DNA from: Myxococcales bacterium
GTDB lineage: Bacteria > Myxococcota > Polyangia > Polyangiales > Polyangiaceae
DNA length: 30,711 bases
Reading direction: 5' to 3'
Assembly: GCA_003151595.1 (NCBI GenBank)
Contig: PLXW01000013.1
Location: forward strand, 1-30,711
Below are positions 15,718-25,802 of the stretch, piece by piece (the stretch's first letter is position 1; each line of letters starts with the position of its first letter). The position numbers were made by a program, and so were the translations under genes. The notes beneath the pieces are model-generated. The model saw only the letters and a list, made by a program, of their open reading frames with translations. It made no database searches and was not told the DNA's origin.

Positions 15718-15892
15718 CGGGATGTGCGCTGTACACGCCCCGTGCCGAACGCGAATTCGCGGCGACGGGTGTCGGGGGCGCGGAAGGCGGCGCAAGGCGT
15801 GCGCGCCGATGCAATTGGTGCCGTCAGGCGCGAGCTTCTCGGCGACGGCGCGAGGGAACCCGCCTGGTCGCGCCCTTGCACTACCGTCTCGC
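15718..15892. promoter_or_regulatory. Divergent promoter region ccoI / hybrid kinase with perfect palindrome CGCGAATTCGCG
   Basis: This 175-base gap drives the cbb3 operon leftward and the hybrid histidine kinase rightward. A perfect 12-base palindrome CGCGAATTCGCG sits at 15750-15761, 33 bases upstream of the ccoI ATG, and could be an operator; it is one of very few AT-centred spots in the gap. No FNR-type TTGAT-N4-ATCAA box was found. A GGCAC-N3-TTGCA on the minus strand (within 15810-15823) has the wrong spacing for sigma54. Confidence 0.3.
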
Positions 15893-17821
15893 GTGAACCG
15901 AGCCACCGACCTCGCGCTCCACGAAGAGGCCGAAGCGCTCGCTCACGTGGGGACCTTCGCCGCCGGCCTCGACCCGACCGCTTCTGCGTACTGGTCCACC
16001 GAGTGCCGTCGCATCCTCGGCGTGTCGCTCGACGCCGTCGTGCACACCGAGATGTTCTGGAACCTGGTGCACCTCGATGATCGCGAGGAGCTCTCGCGCG
16101 CGAGGCGAGTCGCGCTCGAGAACCGTGAGGCCTACGACGTCACCTTCCGCGTTCGGCGCGCTTCGGATGGCGAGGTTCGCTGGGTGCAGAGCAAAGCGCG
16201 CCCCGTCCTCGACGACACGGGCGCGATCGTCGAAGTCGTCGGCGTCTTTCAAGACATCACCGAGAAGCGCGCGGCGTGCGAGCAGCTTCGGGCGGTCAAC
16301 ACGCGATTCGCGCGGCTCTCCCAGTCCGGCATCGTGGGTATCGCGGTCGGGCATCGCCTCGGCAGGGTGCTCGAGGCGAACGACGCCTACCTCGGCATGA
16401 TCGGGTACACGCGAGACGAGCTCGAGCAGGGGCTGGTTCGTTGGACCGAGATCACTCCCCCGGAGCACCACGACGCGGATGAAGCCGCGGGCGCGCAGCT
16501 CAAGGAGCTCGGCATCGCGCGCGTCTGGGAGAAGGAGTACATCCGCAAGGACGGCACGCGCGTTCCGATCCTCATTGGCCTCGCGGCGCTCGACGACGAC
16601 ACGCGGATCGTCGTCGCCAACGACCTCACCGAACGAAAGCAGGTCGAGACGGCCCTCAAACGGAGCGAAGAGAAGCTCATTCAGGCGCAGAAGATGGAGG
16701 CGATCGGGCTCCTGGCCGGCGGCGTGGCCCACGACTTCAACAACATGCTGTCGGTCATCCTGAGCTACAGCGTCATGCTCTCGTCCGACCTCCGGCCCAG
16801 CGATCCGATGTTCGCCGATCTCGGGGAGATCGCCGCCGCAGGCCGAAGGGCCGCGGAGCTCACCCGCCAGCTGCTTGCGTTCAGTTGCCAGCAGGTGCTC
16901 GAGCCGCGCGTGGTCGATCTCACCGAGACGCTCTCCGGCCTCGAGAAAATGCTGAGGCGCCTCATCGGCGAGGACATCGCGCTCACGGTGGACGGCTCGC
17001 AGGCGGAGCTCCGAAACGTCGAGGTCGATCCCGGACAGATCGAGCAGGTGATCATGAACCTGGTCGTGAACGCGCGCGACGCGATGCCGATGGGCGGCTC
17101 GCTCACGATCGAGATGTCGAACCTCGATGTCGACGCGGCACGTGCGGCGACGGTCACGGGGCTGAAGCCGGGGCCCTACGTTCAGATCTCGGTGCGCGAC
17201 ACCGGCCACGGAATGTCGCGCGAGACCGTGAAGCGAATCTTCGAGCCGTTCTTCACCATGAAGCCCAAAGGGAAGGGGACCGGCCTCGGATTGTCCTCGT
17301 CGCTGGGCATCGTGCAGCAGAGTGGCGGCGCGATCGCGGTCGAGAGCGAGCTCGGTCGCGGCACGACGTTCTTCGTGTACCTCCCGGTCACCTCCGCGGC
17401 GTCGCGCCCGCAGGCCGCTCACGGCACGGGGCCCGTGCAACTTCGGGGGAAGGAGACGATCTTGCTCGTCGAGGACGAAGACCGCGTTCGAAACATGGTT
17501 CGCGCGATCCTGCGTCGCTACGGCTACGACGTGCTCGAAGCACGGAACGGCGGCGAGGCGCTCCTCACGTGCGAGCAGCACGCGGGGACGATCCACGCGA
17601 TGCTCTCCGACGTCGTCATGCCGATGATGAGCGGCCCGCAGCTCGCGGGGCGTCTCCGCGCGATCCGCCCCGACATGCGGGTCACGTTCATGTCGGGGTA
17701 CGCCGAAGGTGCGGCGGGCGCGGAGGATCTCGGCGTCCGCGGCTCGTTCGTTCAGAAACCGTTCACCCCCGACGTCCTGGTGTCGGCGCTGCGCGCGACG
17801 CTCGACGCATCGGAGGCGTGA
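15893..17821 (+). CDS. PAS-PAS hybrid histidine kinase with C-terminal receiver
   Basis: The product has 642 residues and starts at GTG 15893. Residues ~15-125 form a PAS/PAC unit ending VVGVFQDITEKR; ~135-250 form a second PAS ending ANDLTERKQVE. The HisKA box is GGVAHDFNNMLSV with His280, followed by an HATPase domain (NLVVNARDAMP; DTGHGMS; GKGTGLGLSSSLGIV). A receiver follows from ~518 with Asp573 (MLSDVVMP) and Lys622 (QKPF). No membrane helix is visible, so it is a cytoplasmic sensor; the PAS ligand is unknown. It is divergent from ccoI and convergent, 4 bases apart, with the NtrC-type regulator. It may regulate or be tuned by oxygen supply; that is inference from position. Confidence 0.93.
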   Translation: MNRATDLALHEEAEALAHVGTFAAGLDPTASAYWSTECRRILGVSLDAVVHTEMFWNLVHLDDREELSRARRVALENREAYDVTFRVRRASDGEVRWVQSKARPVLDDTGAIVEVVGVFQDITEKRAACEQLRAVNTRFARLSQSGIVGIAVGHRLGRVLEANDAYLGMIGYTRDELEQGLVRWTEITPPEHHDADEAAGAQLKELGIARVWEKEYIRKDGTRVPILIGLAALDDDTRIVVANDLTERKQVETALKRSEEKLIQAQKMEAIGLLAGGVAHDFNNMLSVILSYSVMLSSDLRPSDPMFADLGEIAAAGRRAAELTRQLLAFSCQQVLEPRVVDLTETLSGLEKMLRRLIGEDIALTVDGSQAELRNVEVDPGQIEQVIMNLVVNARDAMPMGGSLTIEMSNLDVDAARAATVTGLKPGPYVQISVRDTGHGMSRETVKRIFEPFFTMKPKGKGTGLGLSSSLGIVQQSGGAIAVESELGRGTTFFVYLPVTSAASRPQAAHGTGPVQLRGKETILLVEDEDRVRNMVRAILRRYGYDVLEARNGGEALLTCEQHAGTIHAMLSDVVMPMMSGPQLAGRLRAIRPDMRVTFMSGYAEGAAGAEDLGVRGSFVQKPFTPDVLVSALRATLDASEA

Positions 17822-17825
17822 GTCC

Positions 17826-19196
<1,371 letters not shown>

Positions 19197-19204
19197 GCTC
19201 GGGC

Positions 19205-20881
19205 TCACTCTACGTCCAGTGGAAGGGTTACGCGGAAGACCGTCCGCCCCGGTTGGCTCTCGACGTTCATGCTCCCGCCGTGGTCGGAGACGATGCGGTG
19301 CGAGATCGAGAGGCCGAGTCCGGTGCCGTTGGCCTTGGTGGAAAAGAAGGGGTCGAAGATGGGCGCATCGAGGCTCGGCAGACCCGGTCCGTCGTCTTCG
19401 ACTTCGAAGAATACGCTTCGCGGCTGGCGTCGTAGCCGAAGAGTGACGTGGCCTCCGCCGCCGGGAGCGAGCGCCTCCACGGCGTTCGCCAGCAGATTGA
19501 GGAGCACCTGTTCCATCTTCGCGGGGTCGACGTGGAGGACGGGATCGCGGCTCGGCAGGTCGACCACGATCTTCGCGCGCGCGTCTTCGGCCTTCTGCGC
19601 CACCAGATGCGCGACACGCTCGCAAAGCGCGCGAGCCGGCGTCGGTCTGAGCTGCGGAGGCTGCGGGCGCGCGAAGTCGAGGAACTCGGTCACGAGCGTG
19701 GCGAGCCGCTTGATCTCGTCGCCCACCACGTTCACGGCCTCGAGCATCTCCGGCTCGCTGCCGTTCTTCTTCAGCGCGCGCTCGAGAAACGCGACGTGGA
19801 GCTGCGCACCGTTCAACGGGTTCCGGATCTCGTGCGCGAGCCCCGCGGCGAGGGTGCCGACGGCGGCGAGCTTCTCGTGCTGCACGGTCTTCTCCTTGAG
19901 CGCGACCTCTTCGGTCAGGTCTTGACCGATCGCGAAGAGGACGACGTCGTCCTTCTCAGGACTAGGCGCATAGGCCAGTTGCCAGCGCACGTCGCGGTAC
20001 TTGCCGCTCTTCGTGCGAATCGCGCACTCGATGACGTCGCGACCGCCTCCGGCTCCCGTCGCGGCGCGGGCGATCTCGGCCCCGAGCGTGTCGACGAGAT
20101 CCTCCTGGAGGATCGAGGTGAACGGCTGCTCGAGCACCTCGTCGCGCGCGAAGCCGCTCACGCGCTCCGCCTCGCGGTTGAAGAGCCGGACCATGCCGCG
20201 CGCGTCGAGCCCCACGATGAGCACGCGCGCGAGCTCCACGGCGTTGACGTAGCGGTGCTCGGTGCGCACGAGCGCGCGGCTGATCTCCTGGTTCTCGAGG
20301 CGCTCGATTCTCTGCGCCCGCGCCAGCGTGTCTTCGCCGTACGTCTCGAGCATCAGCGCGAGCTCGAGATCGAGCATGCGGGTGAGCGCCTCGCACGTGG
20401 GGGTCGACTCTGCGGCGAGCGCGCGCTGCGCGATTCGCGTCAGCTCGACGCGAATGAGCGCCATGGCGGTGAACATGTAGCGCTGAGGGAGGCCGACCTT
20501 GACGTGCACGCGACCGATCTTCTGGCTCTCGGCGCAGTACGCCTCGTCGTAGACGCCGGAGAGGACGCGCCCCATCCATACCTGCATCGAGCGCTGAAGG
20601 CGTGCGATCTGCGCTTCGTCCTTGAAGACGGCGTGGGCTTGCTCGTGCTCGCGGATGCGGTCGTAGAACTCCAGCGCGATGCGCGCGAAGTGCGGCGCCG
20701 CGTGCGGGCGAAGGGCGGCCAGGAGGCGCGCGTCCTCGTCGGTGAAGGCGACGTACCGCTTCAGTTCGTGAAACCGCGTTTCCAGTGGGATCTCCGCTTC
20801 AGAAGGCCGTGAAACAGATGCAAGCCGGCGGCCACGCGCAGTTTCGCACGATCCCGCGCCGCGGATGGGCCAAGCACGCAC
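19205..20881 (-). CDS. Globin-coupled sensor histidine kinase (protoglobin-PAS-HisKA-HATPase)
   Basis: The product is 558 residues as called. Residues ~32-185 form a sensor globin: [14 protein letters not shown], then [18 protein letters not shown], in which His126 is the expected proximal haem ligand. A PAS domain covers ~210-325 ([22 protein letters not shown]). HisKA has [15 protein letters not shown] with His350, then [10 protein letters not shown] and [16 protein letters not shown] of the ATPase. Globin-coupled sensors bind O2, NO or CO at haem. The start is uncertain: GTG 20881 is the only ordinary start codon before the globin domain. It is transcribed with the NtrC regulator as a two-component pair and is divergent from a desaturase gene. 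Confidence 0.93.
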   Translation of the reverse strand: MRAWPIRGAGSCETARGRRLASVSRPSEAEIPLETRFHELKRYVAFTDEDARLLAALRPHAAPHFARIALEFYDRIREHEQAHAVFKDEAQIARLQRSMQVWMGRVLSGVYDEAYCAESQKIGRVHVKVGLPQRYMFTAMALIRVELTRIAQRALAAESTPTCEALTRMLDLELALMLETYGEDTLARAQRIERLENQEISRALVRTEHRYVNAVELARVLIVGLDARGMVRLFNREAERVSGFARDEVLEQPFTSILQEDLVDTLGAEIARAATGAGGGRDVIECAIRTKSGKYRDVRWQLAYAPSPEKDDVVLFAIGQDLTEEVALKEKTVQHEKLAAVGTLAAGLAHEIRNPLNGAQLHVAFLERALKKNGSEPEMLEAVNVVGDEIKRLATLVTEFLDFARPQPPQLRPTPARALCERVAHLVAQKAEDARAKIVVDLPSRDPVLHVDPAKMEQVLLNLLANAVEALAPGGGGHVTLRLRRQPRSVFFEVEDDGPGLPSLDAPIFDPFFSTKANGTGLGLSISHRIVSDHGGSMNVESQPGRTVFRVTLPLDVE

Positions 20882-20984
20882 GCCGTGCGCGCTCCGCGCA
20901 AGCGGTGCGCGGCGCGGGGACGGTTTGCGCGATTTGGCCGCGGCGTTCGTGTGGTCGGCCTCTTGCTAGCGCGCCTGATCCTCG
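20882..20984. promoter_or_regulatory. Divergent gap, globin kinase / desaturase
   Basis: This 103-base GC-rich gap contains GGTTTGCGCG (20922-20931), the reverse complement of part of the inverted repeat in the hemerythrin/Usp gap. A sigma54-like TGG-N9-TTGCT block is at 20952-20967, with GG and GC correctly spaced, but it leaves almost no leader before the ATG at 20985. No gene is seen. Confidence 0.25.
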
Positions 20985-21959
20985 ATGACCCACGAAGTGG
21001 ACCGCGCTCTCATCGGCGCCACGCGCTCCTTCGCACACGAGTCGCGGGCACGAAGCTGGTTCTACGTGCTCTCGACGTTCGCGCTCCTAGGCGCCTTCGC
21101 GGGGACGGCGCTGCTCTCCCCGTGGTGGCCCGTGCGGCTCGCCGCCTCGGTCGGCGCGGGGCTCATGATCGTGCGCGCGTTCATCCTCTTTCACGACTTC
21201 ATGCACGGCGCGCTGCTCCGAGGCTCGCGCGTCGCTTCGGTGCTCTTCCAGATCTTCGGCGTCGCCGTGATGACGCCGCCGCGCGTGTGGCGCGAGACGC
21301 ACAACTACCATCACGCGCACACCGCGAAGATCGTCGGCTCGAACGTCGGCTCGTACGTGATGGTCACGACCGAGATGTGGAAGCGCATGTCGCCGCGCGA
21401 TCGGCTCGCGTACCGCGTCGTGCGTCACCCGCTCACGATCCTCTTCGCGTACTTCACGATCTTCGGTGTCGGCATGGGGCTCGGCCCCTTCCTGCGCGCG
21501 CCGCGCAAGCACGCCGTCGCCGGGCTCGCGGTGGCCCTGCACGCGGGCGCCTGGATCGCCGCGGCGTGGCTCGGCGTCCTCCCGGCGTTCATCTTCGCGT
21601 TCGCGCTGCCGTTGACGATCGCGTGCGCGCTAGGCGCCTATCTGTTCTACGCGCAGCACAACTTCCCGGAGATGCACGTGCAGCCGCGCGAGTCGTGGAG
21701 CTACACGCGCGCCGCGCTGGAGTCGTCGAGCTACATGGAGATGGGGCCGGCGTGGCGCTTCTTCACCGGGAACATCGGCTACCACCACGTGCATCACCTG
21801 AATCCGCTCATCCCGTTCTATCGGCTCTCGGAGGCGATGGCCGCGATCCCCGAGCTTCAGCGACCGGGGCGAACGTCGCTTCGGCCGCGCGACGTGGTCG
21901 CGTGTTTTCGGTTGAAGCTGTGGGACCCGGCGCTCGATCGCATGGTGGGGTATCGGTGA
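20985..21959 (+). CDS. Membrane fatty acid desaturase
   Basis: The product has 324 residues with the three histidine boxes of membrane di-iron desaturases: HDFMH (70-74), HNYHH (106-110) and HHVHH (267-271). About four hydrophobic stretches surround them. It probably introduces double bonds into membrane acyl chains using O2 and electrons from a ferredoxin or similar donor. The family resembles delta-12/DesA-like acyl-lipid enzymes, but the regiospecificity cannot be read. It needs O2 and is encoded divergently from an O2-type globin sensor, which suggests oxygen-dependent control of membrane fluidity; this is inference. It converges on the receiver gene at 21979. Confidence 0.9.
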   Translation: MTHEVDRALIGATRSFAHESRARSWFYVLSTFALLGAFAGTALLSPWWPVRLAASVGAGLMIVRAFILFHDFMHGALLRGSRVASVLFQIFGVAVMTPPRVWRETHNYHHAHTAKIVGSNVGSYVMVTTEMWKRMSPRDRLAYRVVRHPLTILFAYFTIFGVGMGLGPFLRAPRKHAVAGLAVALHAGAWIAAAWLGVLPAFIFAFALPLTIACALGAYLFYAQHNFPEMHVQPRESWSYTRAALESSSYMEMGPAWRFFTGNIGYHHVHHLNPLIPFYRLSEAMAAIPELQRPGRTSLRPRDVVACFRLKLWDPALDRMVGYR

Positions 21960-21978
21960 GACCCGACCGGCGCATCGC

Positions 21979-22323
21979 TCACGCCGCTTCGTGCGCGATC
22001 GCGTCGCGGAGCTGCGCGGGCGTGAACGGCTTGTAGAGCACGCGTTTCCCGGCGAGAAAGTCGGCGTCGGCCTGACTGCACTCCCCACCCGTCGCGAACA
22101 CGACGCGCGCCGCGTCGAGCGGCGAGAGCTTCGAGAGGAACGTCGCCGCCGCGACGTCGGGCAGATGCAGATCACAGAGGATCGTGTCGTAGCTCTTCGC
22201 TGCAAGATGCCGAAACGCGTCGGCCGCCGTCGCGGCGGCGTCCGCCTGGTGCCCCTCGGATGCGAGCATCCGTCGTGTCATCCGAAGCACCGCGCCGTCG
22301 TCGTCGATGATCAGGATTCGCAT
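21979..22323 (-). CDS. Stand-alone receiver-domain response regulator
   Basis: The product has 114 residues consisting of one REC domain: IIDDDG, phospho-acceptor Asp51 (ILCDLHLP), Thr78 (FATGG) and Lys98 (LYKPFTP). No output domain is present. The chosen ATG 22323 gives the canonical start MRILIIDDD and is preceded on the minus strand by a G-rich run (CAAGGGGGGGGCC) that can act as a ribosome site. It could be a phosphate sink or carry the signal of one of the nearby kinases. The 235 bases upstream (22324-22558) contain no gene that I can recognise and probably hold its promoter. Confidence 0.88.
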   Translation of the reverse strand: MRILIIDDDGAVLRMTRRMLASEGHQADAAATAADAFRHLAAKSYDTILCDLHLPDVAAATFLSKLSPLDAARVVFATGGECSQADADFLAGKRVLYKPFTPAQLRDAIAHEAA

Positions 22324-22558
22324 GGCCCCCCCCTTGCTCGTCTGAACGACGATGCAGACGACGAGCCAGGTCATTCCCGCGGTGATCGCGCGCGGGCGCG
22401 AAGGCACCGCGCGGTCTTTGCACGTGGATGCAACGCGTGCGCGTCGCGCGGCGGTTCACGCCCACTGGAAGCGCGACATGCACGCGCCGCGATTCGCGGC
22501 GACGTCGTGCATCCTGCGCGCGCCGCTTTCGCGCGACCCTACGAACCTTCTCGCGCCG

Positions 22559-22900
22559 CTAGCGATGCGGACCAAACGCGATGAGGCTCATTCCCACGAG
22601 CGTCACTGCGCCTCCGGCGAGGTCCCAGCGATCGGGGATTTGCCCGTCCACGATCCAGAGCCAGACGATCGCCGTGACGACGTACACGCCGCCGTACGTC
22701 GCATACGTTCGCCCCGCAGCCGCCGGATGCAGCGTGAGCAGCCATGCAAAGAGCGCGAGGCTCGCGGCCGCCGGCAGGAGCACGTACGCGGAGTCGCCCC
22801 GTCGCAGCCACCGGTACGGCAGGTAGCAGCCGACGATCTCGGCGAGCGCGGTGAGCACGAAGAGCCCCAGCATCTTCAGCGCGGACATGAGGCCGAGCAT
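22559..22900 (-). CDS. YnfA/UPF0060-family small membrane protein
   Basis: The product is 113 residues with four predicted membrane helices. Recognisable family segments are [38 protein letters not shown] and the closing [19 protein letters not shown]. YnfA proteins are distant relatives of small multidrug resistance transporters and have been linked to export of cationic compounds; a role here is unproven. ATGs at 22900, 22888 and 22873 are possible; the family length (~108) favours either of the first two. It is divergent from the EVD-repeat protein gene. Confidence 0.85.
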   Translation of the reverse strand: MLGLMSALKMLGLFVLTALAEIVGCYLPYRWLRRGDSAYVLLPAAASLALFAWLLTLHPAAAGRTYATYGGVYVVTAIVWLWIVDGQIPDRWDLAGGAVTLVGMSLIAFGPHR

Positions 22901-22965
22901 GCACGCGCCGGGATTTCGCCGCGATCTTTTCCTATCTTGCGAGCGCGGTATCGTTTGTCGGTCCC

Positions 22966-23376
22966 ATGACGAAGAAGAAAAAGAAGAAGCCGGCCGGCGC
23001 GGGCGGCAAGCGGACGATGGAGGTCGACCTCAAGTGGCTCGAGGAGAACCCCGACCTCGCCCCCGATGCCGCTCCGGCCGCGACCAGGGGACGCAACACG
23101 ATCGAGGTCGACCCGGCGTGGCTCGACGAGGACGCGCCGAGCGTCGACATCGCGATGCCGCCCCGAGACTCCGAAGTGCCGAAGCGGATCGTCGTGCCAC
23201 CGGCGTTGCCGCCGCTGGAGTTGCTCGCCCGCCCGCGTGTGAAGATGCCGGCGCTCCCTCGTGAAGAGAGCGACTCGGAGCCGCCGCCCGCGGCGCGACG
23301 TTCGTCCAAGCCTCCGGCGCGTTCGTCGGCGCCGCCAGCGCCGCGCCGCTCGTCGAAGCGCCCGCCGTCGACGTGA
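22966..23376 (+). CDS. Disordered hypothetical protein with two EVDxxWL motifs
   Basis: I do not recognise this 136-residue protein. It opens with a run of six lysines (MTKKKKKKP), then has two copies of a short motif: [11 protein letters not shown] (17-27) and [11 protein letters not shown] (45-55). The remainder is rich in Pro, Ser, Ala and Arg, with [17 protein letters not shown] at the end, and is surely disordered. There is no signal peptide or membrane segment. Codon usage with G/C third positions is like its neighbours, and the duplicated motif argues that it is a real gene. It may be a linear-motif or scaffold protein; the function is unknown. It converges on the NlpC/P60 gene. Confidence 0.65.
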   Translation: MTKKKKKKPAGAGGKRTMEVDLKWLEENPDLAPDAAPAATRGRNTIEVDPAWLDEDAPSVDIAMPPRDSEVPKRIVVPPALPPLELLARPRVKMPALPREESDSEPPPAARRSSKPPARSSAPPAPRRSSKRPPST

Positions 23377-23400
23377 GCTAGCGAGGCCGGCGAGGCTAGC
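23377..23400. terminator. Possible short hairpin between convergent genes
   Basis: GCTAGC at 23377-23382 and GCTAGC at 23395-23400 can pair around a 12-base loop. This sits exactly between two convergent stops. There is no T-tract, and each half is itself palindromic, so the call is weak. Confidence 0.2.
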
Positions 23401-23911
23401 GCGCGTACGCCGCGTACCTGGGATCGGGCGCGTAGCTCCACTCGGTCACCGGTCGGAACGCGCGGTACGGCGTCGTCGCCGCGCGACGCACGACTCCGTG
23501 CGGCGTATCGAGCGCGTCGATCACCCACCCGTTGCCCGCGTACAGGCCGACGTGGCCGGGCCACCACAAGATGTCGCCCATGCGCACGTCGGAGAGCGGC
23601 ACCTCCGGGAGCGTCGTCGCGATTTCGAAGGTCGTCCGCGGCACCCGCACGCCCACCGACCCCCACGCGCGATCGACCAGCCCCGAGCAGTCGAAGCACG
23701 ACGGCCCGAGCCCTCCCCAGCAATACCGATGACCGACCTGCGCCCACGCGAACGCGACCACCGCCTGGCCTCGCGGCGTCGGCACCGGCTCACGCCCCGC
23801 CCGCGCGCGCGCCACGAGTGACTGTTGCGGGAGCGTTCGAGAGCCCGAAGCGCCGCACCCGGTTAGCGTGGCGAGAGACGCGCACGCGACCGCGATCGTG
23901 ATGACTCGCAT
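23396..23911 (-). CDS. NlpC/P60-family lipoprotein (cell wall peptidase)
   Basis: The product has 171 residues. The signal peptide ends in lipobox LTGC (Cys19). The catalytic domain spans ~45-150: Cys75 in FDCSGLVDRAWG is the nucleophile and His120 in WPGHVGLYAGNG the general base; the third polar residue is probably in GWVIDAL. Such enzymes cut D-Glu/mDAP-type bonds in peptidoglycan peptides. The HRYCWGGLGPSCFDCSG stretch is typical, although with additional Cys (64, 72) that could form a disulfide. It is divergent from the Ser/Thr kinase gene, with ~108 bases between that contain both promoters but no recognisable element. Confidence 0.9.
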   Translation of the reverse strand: MRVITIAVACASLATLTGCGASGSRTLPQQSLVARARAGREPVPTPRGQAVVAFAWAQVGHRYCWGGLGPSCFDCSGLVDRAWGSVGVRVPRTTFEIATTLPEVPLSDVRMGDILWWPGHVGLYAGNGWVIDALDTPHGVVRRAATTPYRAFRPVTEWSYAPDPRYAAYAR

Positions 23912-24019
23912 GGATCACATCGTCACCCGCGACACGGCGTGAGGTGAAATTCGCGGCTATTCGCGCGTTCCCGCCGTGTCCTAGCGACACGCGGTGGGCT
24001 TCCGATAGACTGTAGTGTG

Positions 24020-25780
24020 ATGAAGCCCGAGGCGACTCCCGCTCCGCTCGAGGGGCGGACGATCGCCGACAAGTTCGTCATCGAAGCCCAGATCGGCCAG
24101 GGGGCCATGGGGGCGGTCTACCGCGCGCGGCAAGTCGCGCTCGAGAAGACCGTCGCCATCAAGGTGCTTCACCGCGATCTCATCGAGGATCCGCAGTTCG
24201 CCGCGCGCTTCCACCGCGAGGCCAAGGCCGCGTCGCGCCTCGATCATCCGAACTCGGTGCGCGTCATCGATTACGGGGAAGAGCCCGACGGGCTGCTCTA
24301 CATCGCGATGGAGTACCTGGCCGGCAAGGATCTGCTGGCCGTGATGAACGCCGACTGGCCCGTCCCCGGCGAGCGGATCATCGGCATCTTGATGCAGGCG
24401 TTGAGCGCGCTTCACGTGGCGCACGCGCTCGGGATCGTGCACCGCGATCTGAAGCCCGAGAACATCATGATCCTCCCGGGCACCGACGACGAGGGGAAGC
24501 CCACCGACGTCGTGAAGGTGTGCGACTTCGGGATCGCGAAGCTGAGCAACGACCGCACCGGCTCGCAGATCACGAGCATGGCCAAGGGGCCGCTGACGTC
24601 GAGCGGGACGCTGGTGGGGACGCCCGAGTACATGTCGCCCGAGCAGGGGCGCGGCGATCCGCTCGACGCGCGGAGCGATCTGTATTCGGTGGGCGTGATC
24701 TTGTTCCATCTGCTGACGGGGAAGGTGCCGTTCGAGGCGGAGAACGCGATCGGGATCATCCTGAAGCACATCACCGACGATCCGCCGAAGCCGACGTCCA
24801 TCGCGCCGTCGGTCGATCCGCGCCTCGAGGCGATCTGTTTGAAGGCGATGCGGAAGCGGCCCGAGGACAGGTACGCGACGGCGCGCGACATGCGGAGCGA
24901 TCTGCGGGCGGTGCTCGATCAAGCGCGCGGGCTGCCGCCGCGTCCGCCCGATGCGTCGGTGCCGTCGCTCGACATGGCGAGGCTCGCGTCGGCGTCGTCG
25001 TCGCCGCGGCTGGAAGCGCCGAAGGTGGGGACGGCGACGGGGCTGTCGGTGACCGCCGATCACGGGCGACCGCGGGCGTGGGTGGCGGGGGTGGCGCTGG
25101 CGGCGGTGCTGGCCGGCGTGGGGCTCGGCGTGGTCGTCGTCTCGCAGCTGGGCGCGAAGAAGAGCGAGCACCTCGGGGCGATCACGCCTTCGGGTCCTGC
25201 GATCGCGCCGTCGGTGGATCTCACGCCGATAGCGCCGCTGGCGTCGATCGAGCCGGCGACGACGGCTTCGCCGACCGTCGTCGCAGCGCCGCGCGGACGG
25301 GGCGCACGCACGATGCCCGCTCCGCCTCCGCTGCCGACGCACGCCGCTCCGGTCGTTCCGGCGCCGAAGCCCGCACCGACGCCTCCGCCCGCCGCCGTGC
25401 CCGTCGCGCCCGCGCCGACGCCGCCTGCGCCCGACTCGGCGCAGTACGATCCGTCGAAGGCGACCGTCGCCGTCGGCTCGGTGACGCCGTCGAACGTGAA
25501 CGGCGACGCGGTGCGCGCGGCCATGAGCGGCGCGAACTTCACCACCTGCTACCGAAACGCGCTCCGCGCACGAGGGCAGCGCGCGTTCGGCAGCGCGACG
25601 TTGAACCTGTCGATCGACGAGGGAGGGCGCGTGTCCGGCGCGATCCTCACCGGCGCGGACTGGCTCCCGGAGATGACCCGCTGCGTGCAGGGGAGCGCGA
25701 GCGGAATTCAGCTGCGCGCCGGCGCGGTCGAGTCGGGCGGAGGGACGGCCGAAGTGTGGCTCTCGTTCCGCGCGCCGTGA
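24020..25780 (+). CDS. Transmembrane Ser/Thr protein kinase with AgmX/PglI-like C-terminal domain
   Basis: The product has 586 residues from ATG 24020; GTG 24017 is also possible. The Hanks-type kinase domain (~20-290) has GQGAMG (26-31), Lys48 (VAIKVL), Glu67, HRDLKPEN (141-148), DFG (169-171) and GTPEYMSPEQ, so all catalytic residues are present. A single helix lies at ~350-375 (VAGVALAAVLAGVGLGVVVV). The periplasmic part has a Pro/Ala-rich linker (~385-480), then a ~100-residue domain with TTCYRNAL and EMTRCVQG Cys pair, resembling the AgmX/PglI C-terminal domain of myxobacteria. It would relay an envelope signal to cytoplasmic phosphorylation. The targets are unknown. Confidence 0.92.
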   Translation: MKPEATPAPLEGRTIADKFVIEAQIGQGAMGAVYRARQVALEKTVAIKVLHRDLIEDPQFAARFHREAKAASRLDHPNSVRVIDYGEEPDGLLYIAMEYLAGKDLLAVMNADWPVPGERIIGILMQALSALHVAHALGIVHRDLKPENIMILPGTDDEGKPTDVVKVCDFGIAKLSNDRTGSQITSMAKGPLTSSGTLVGTPEYMSPEQGRGDPLDARSDLYSVGVILFHLLTGKVPFEAENAIGIILKHITDDPPKPTSIAPSVDPRLEAICLKAMRKRPEDRYATARDMRSDLRAVLDQARGLPPRPPDASVPSLDMARLASASSSPRLEAPKVGTATGLSVTADHGRPRAWVAGVALAAVLAGVGLGVVVVSQLGAKKSEHLGAITPSGPAIAPSVDLTPIAPLASIEPATTASPTVVAAPRGRGARTMPAPPPLPTHAAPVVPAPKPAPTPPPAAVPVAPAPTPPAPDSAQYDPSKATVAVGSVTPSNVNGDAVRAAMSGANFTTCYRNALRARGQRAFGSATLNLSIDEGGRVSGAILTGADWLPEMTRCVQGSASGIQLRAGAVESGGGTAEVWLSFRAP

Positions 25781-25802
25781 TCGGTTAGAACGCGTTGCTT
25801 CG

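Noticed and set aside
15810..15823. GGCAC-N3-TTGCA upstream of ccoI as a sigma54 promoter
   Set aside because: Spacing between the -24 and -12 elements is strict (five bases between GGCAC and TTGC); here it is three.
15718..15892. FNR/Anr box controlling the cbb3 operon
   Set aside because: No TTGAT-N4-ATCAA or close variant is present on either strand of the gap.
20952..20967. TGG-N9-TTGCT before the desaturase as a sigma54 promoter
   Set aside because: GG and GC are correctly spaced, but the CAC part is absent and the implied start would leave only about 6 bases before the ATG.
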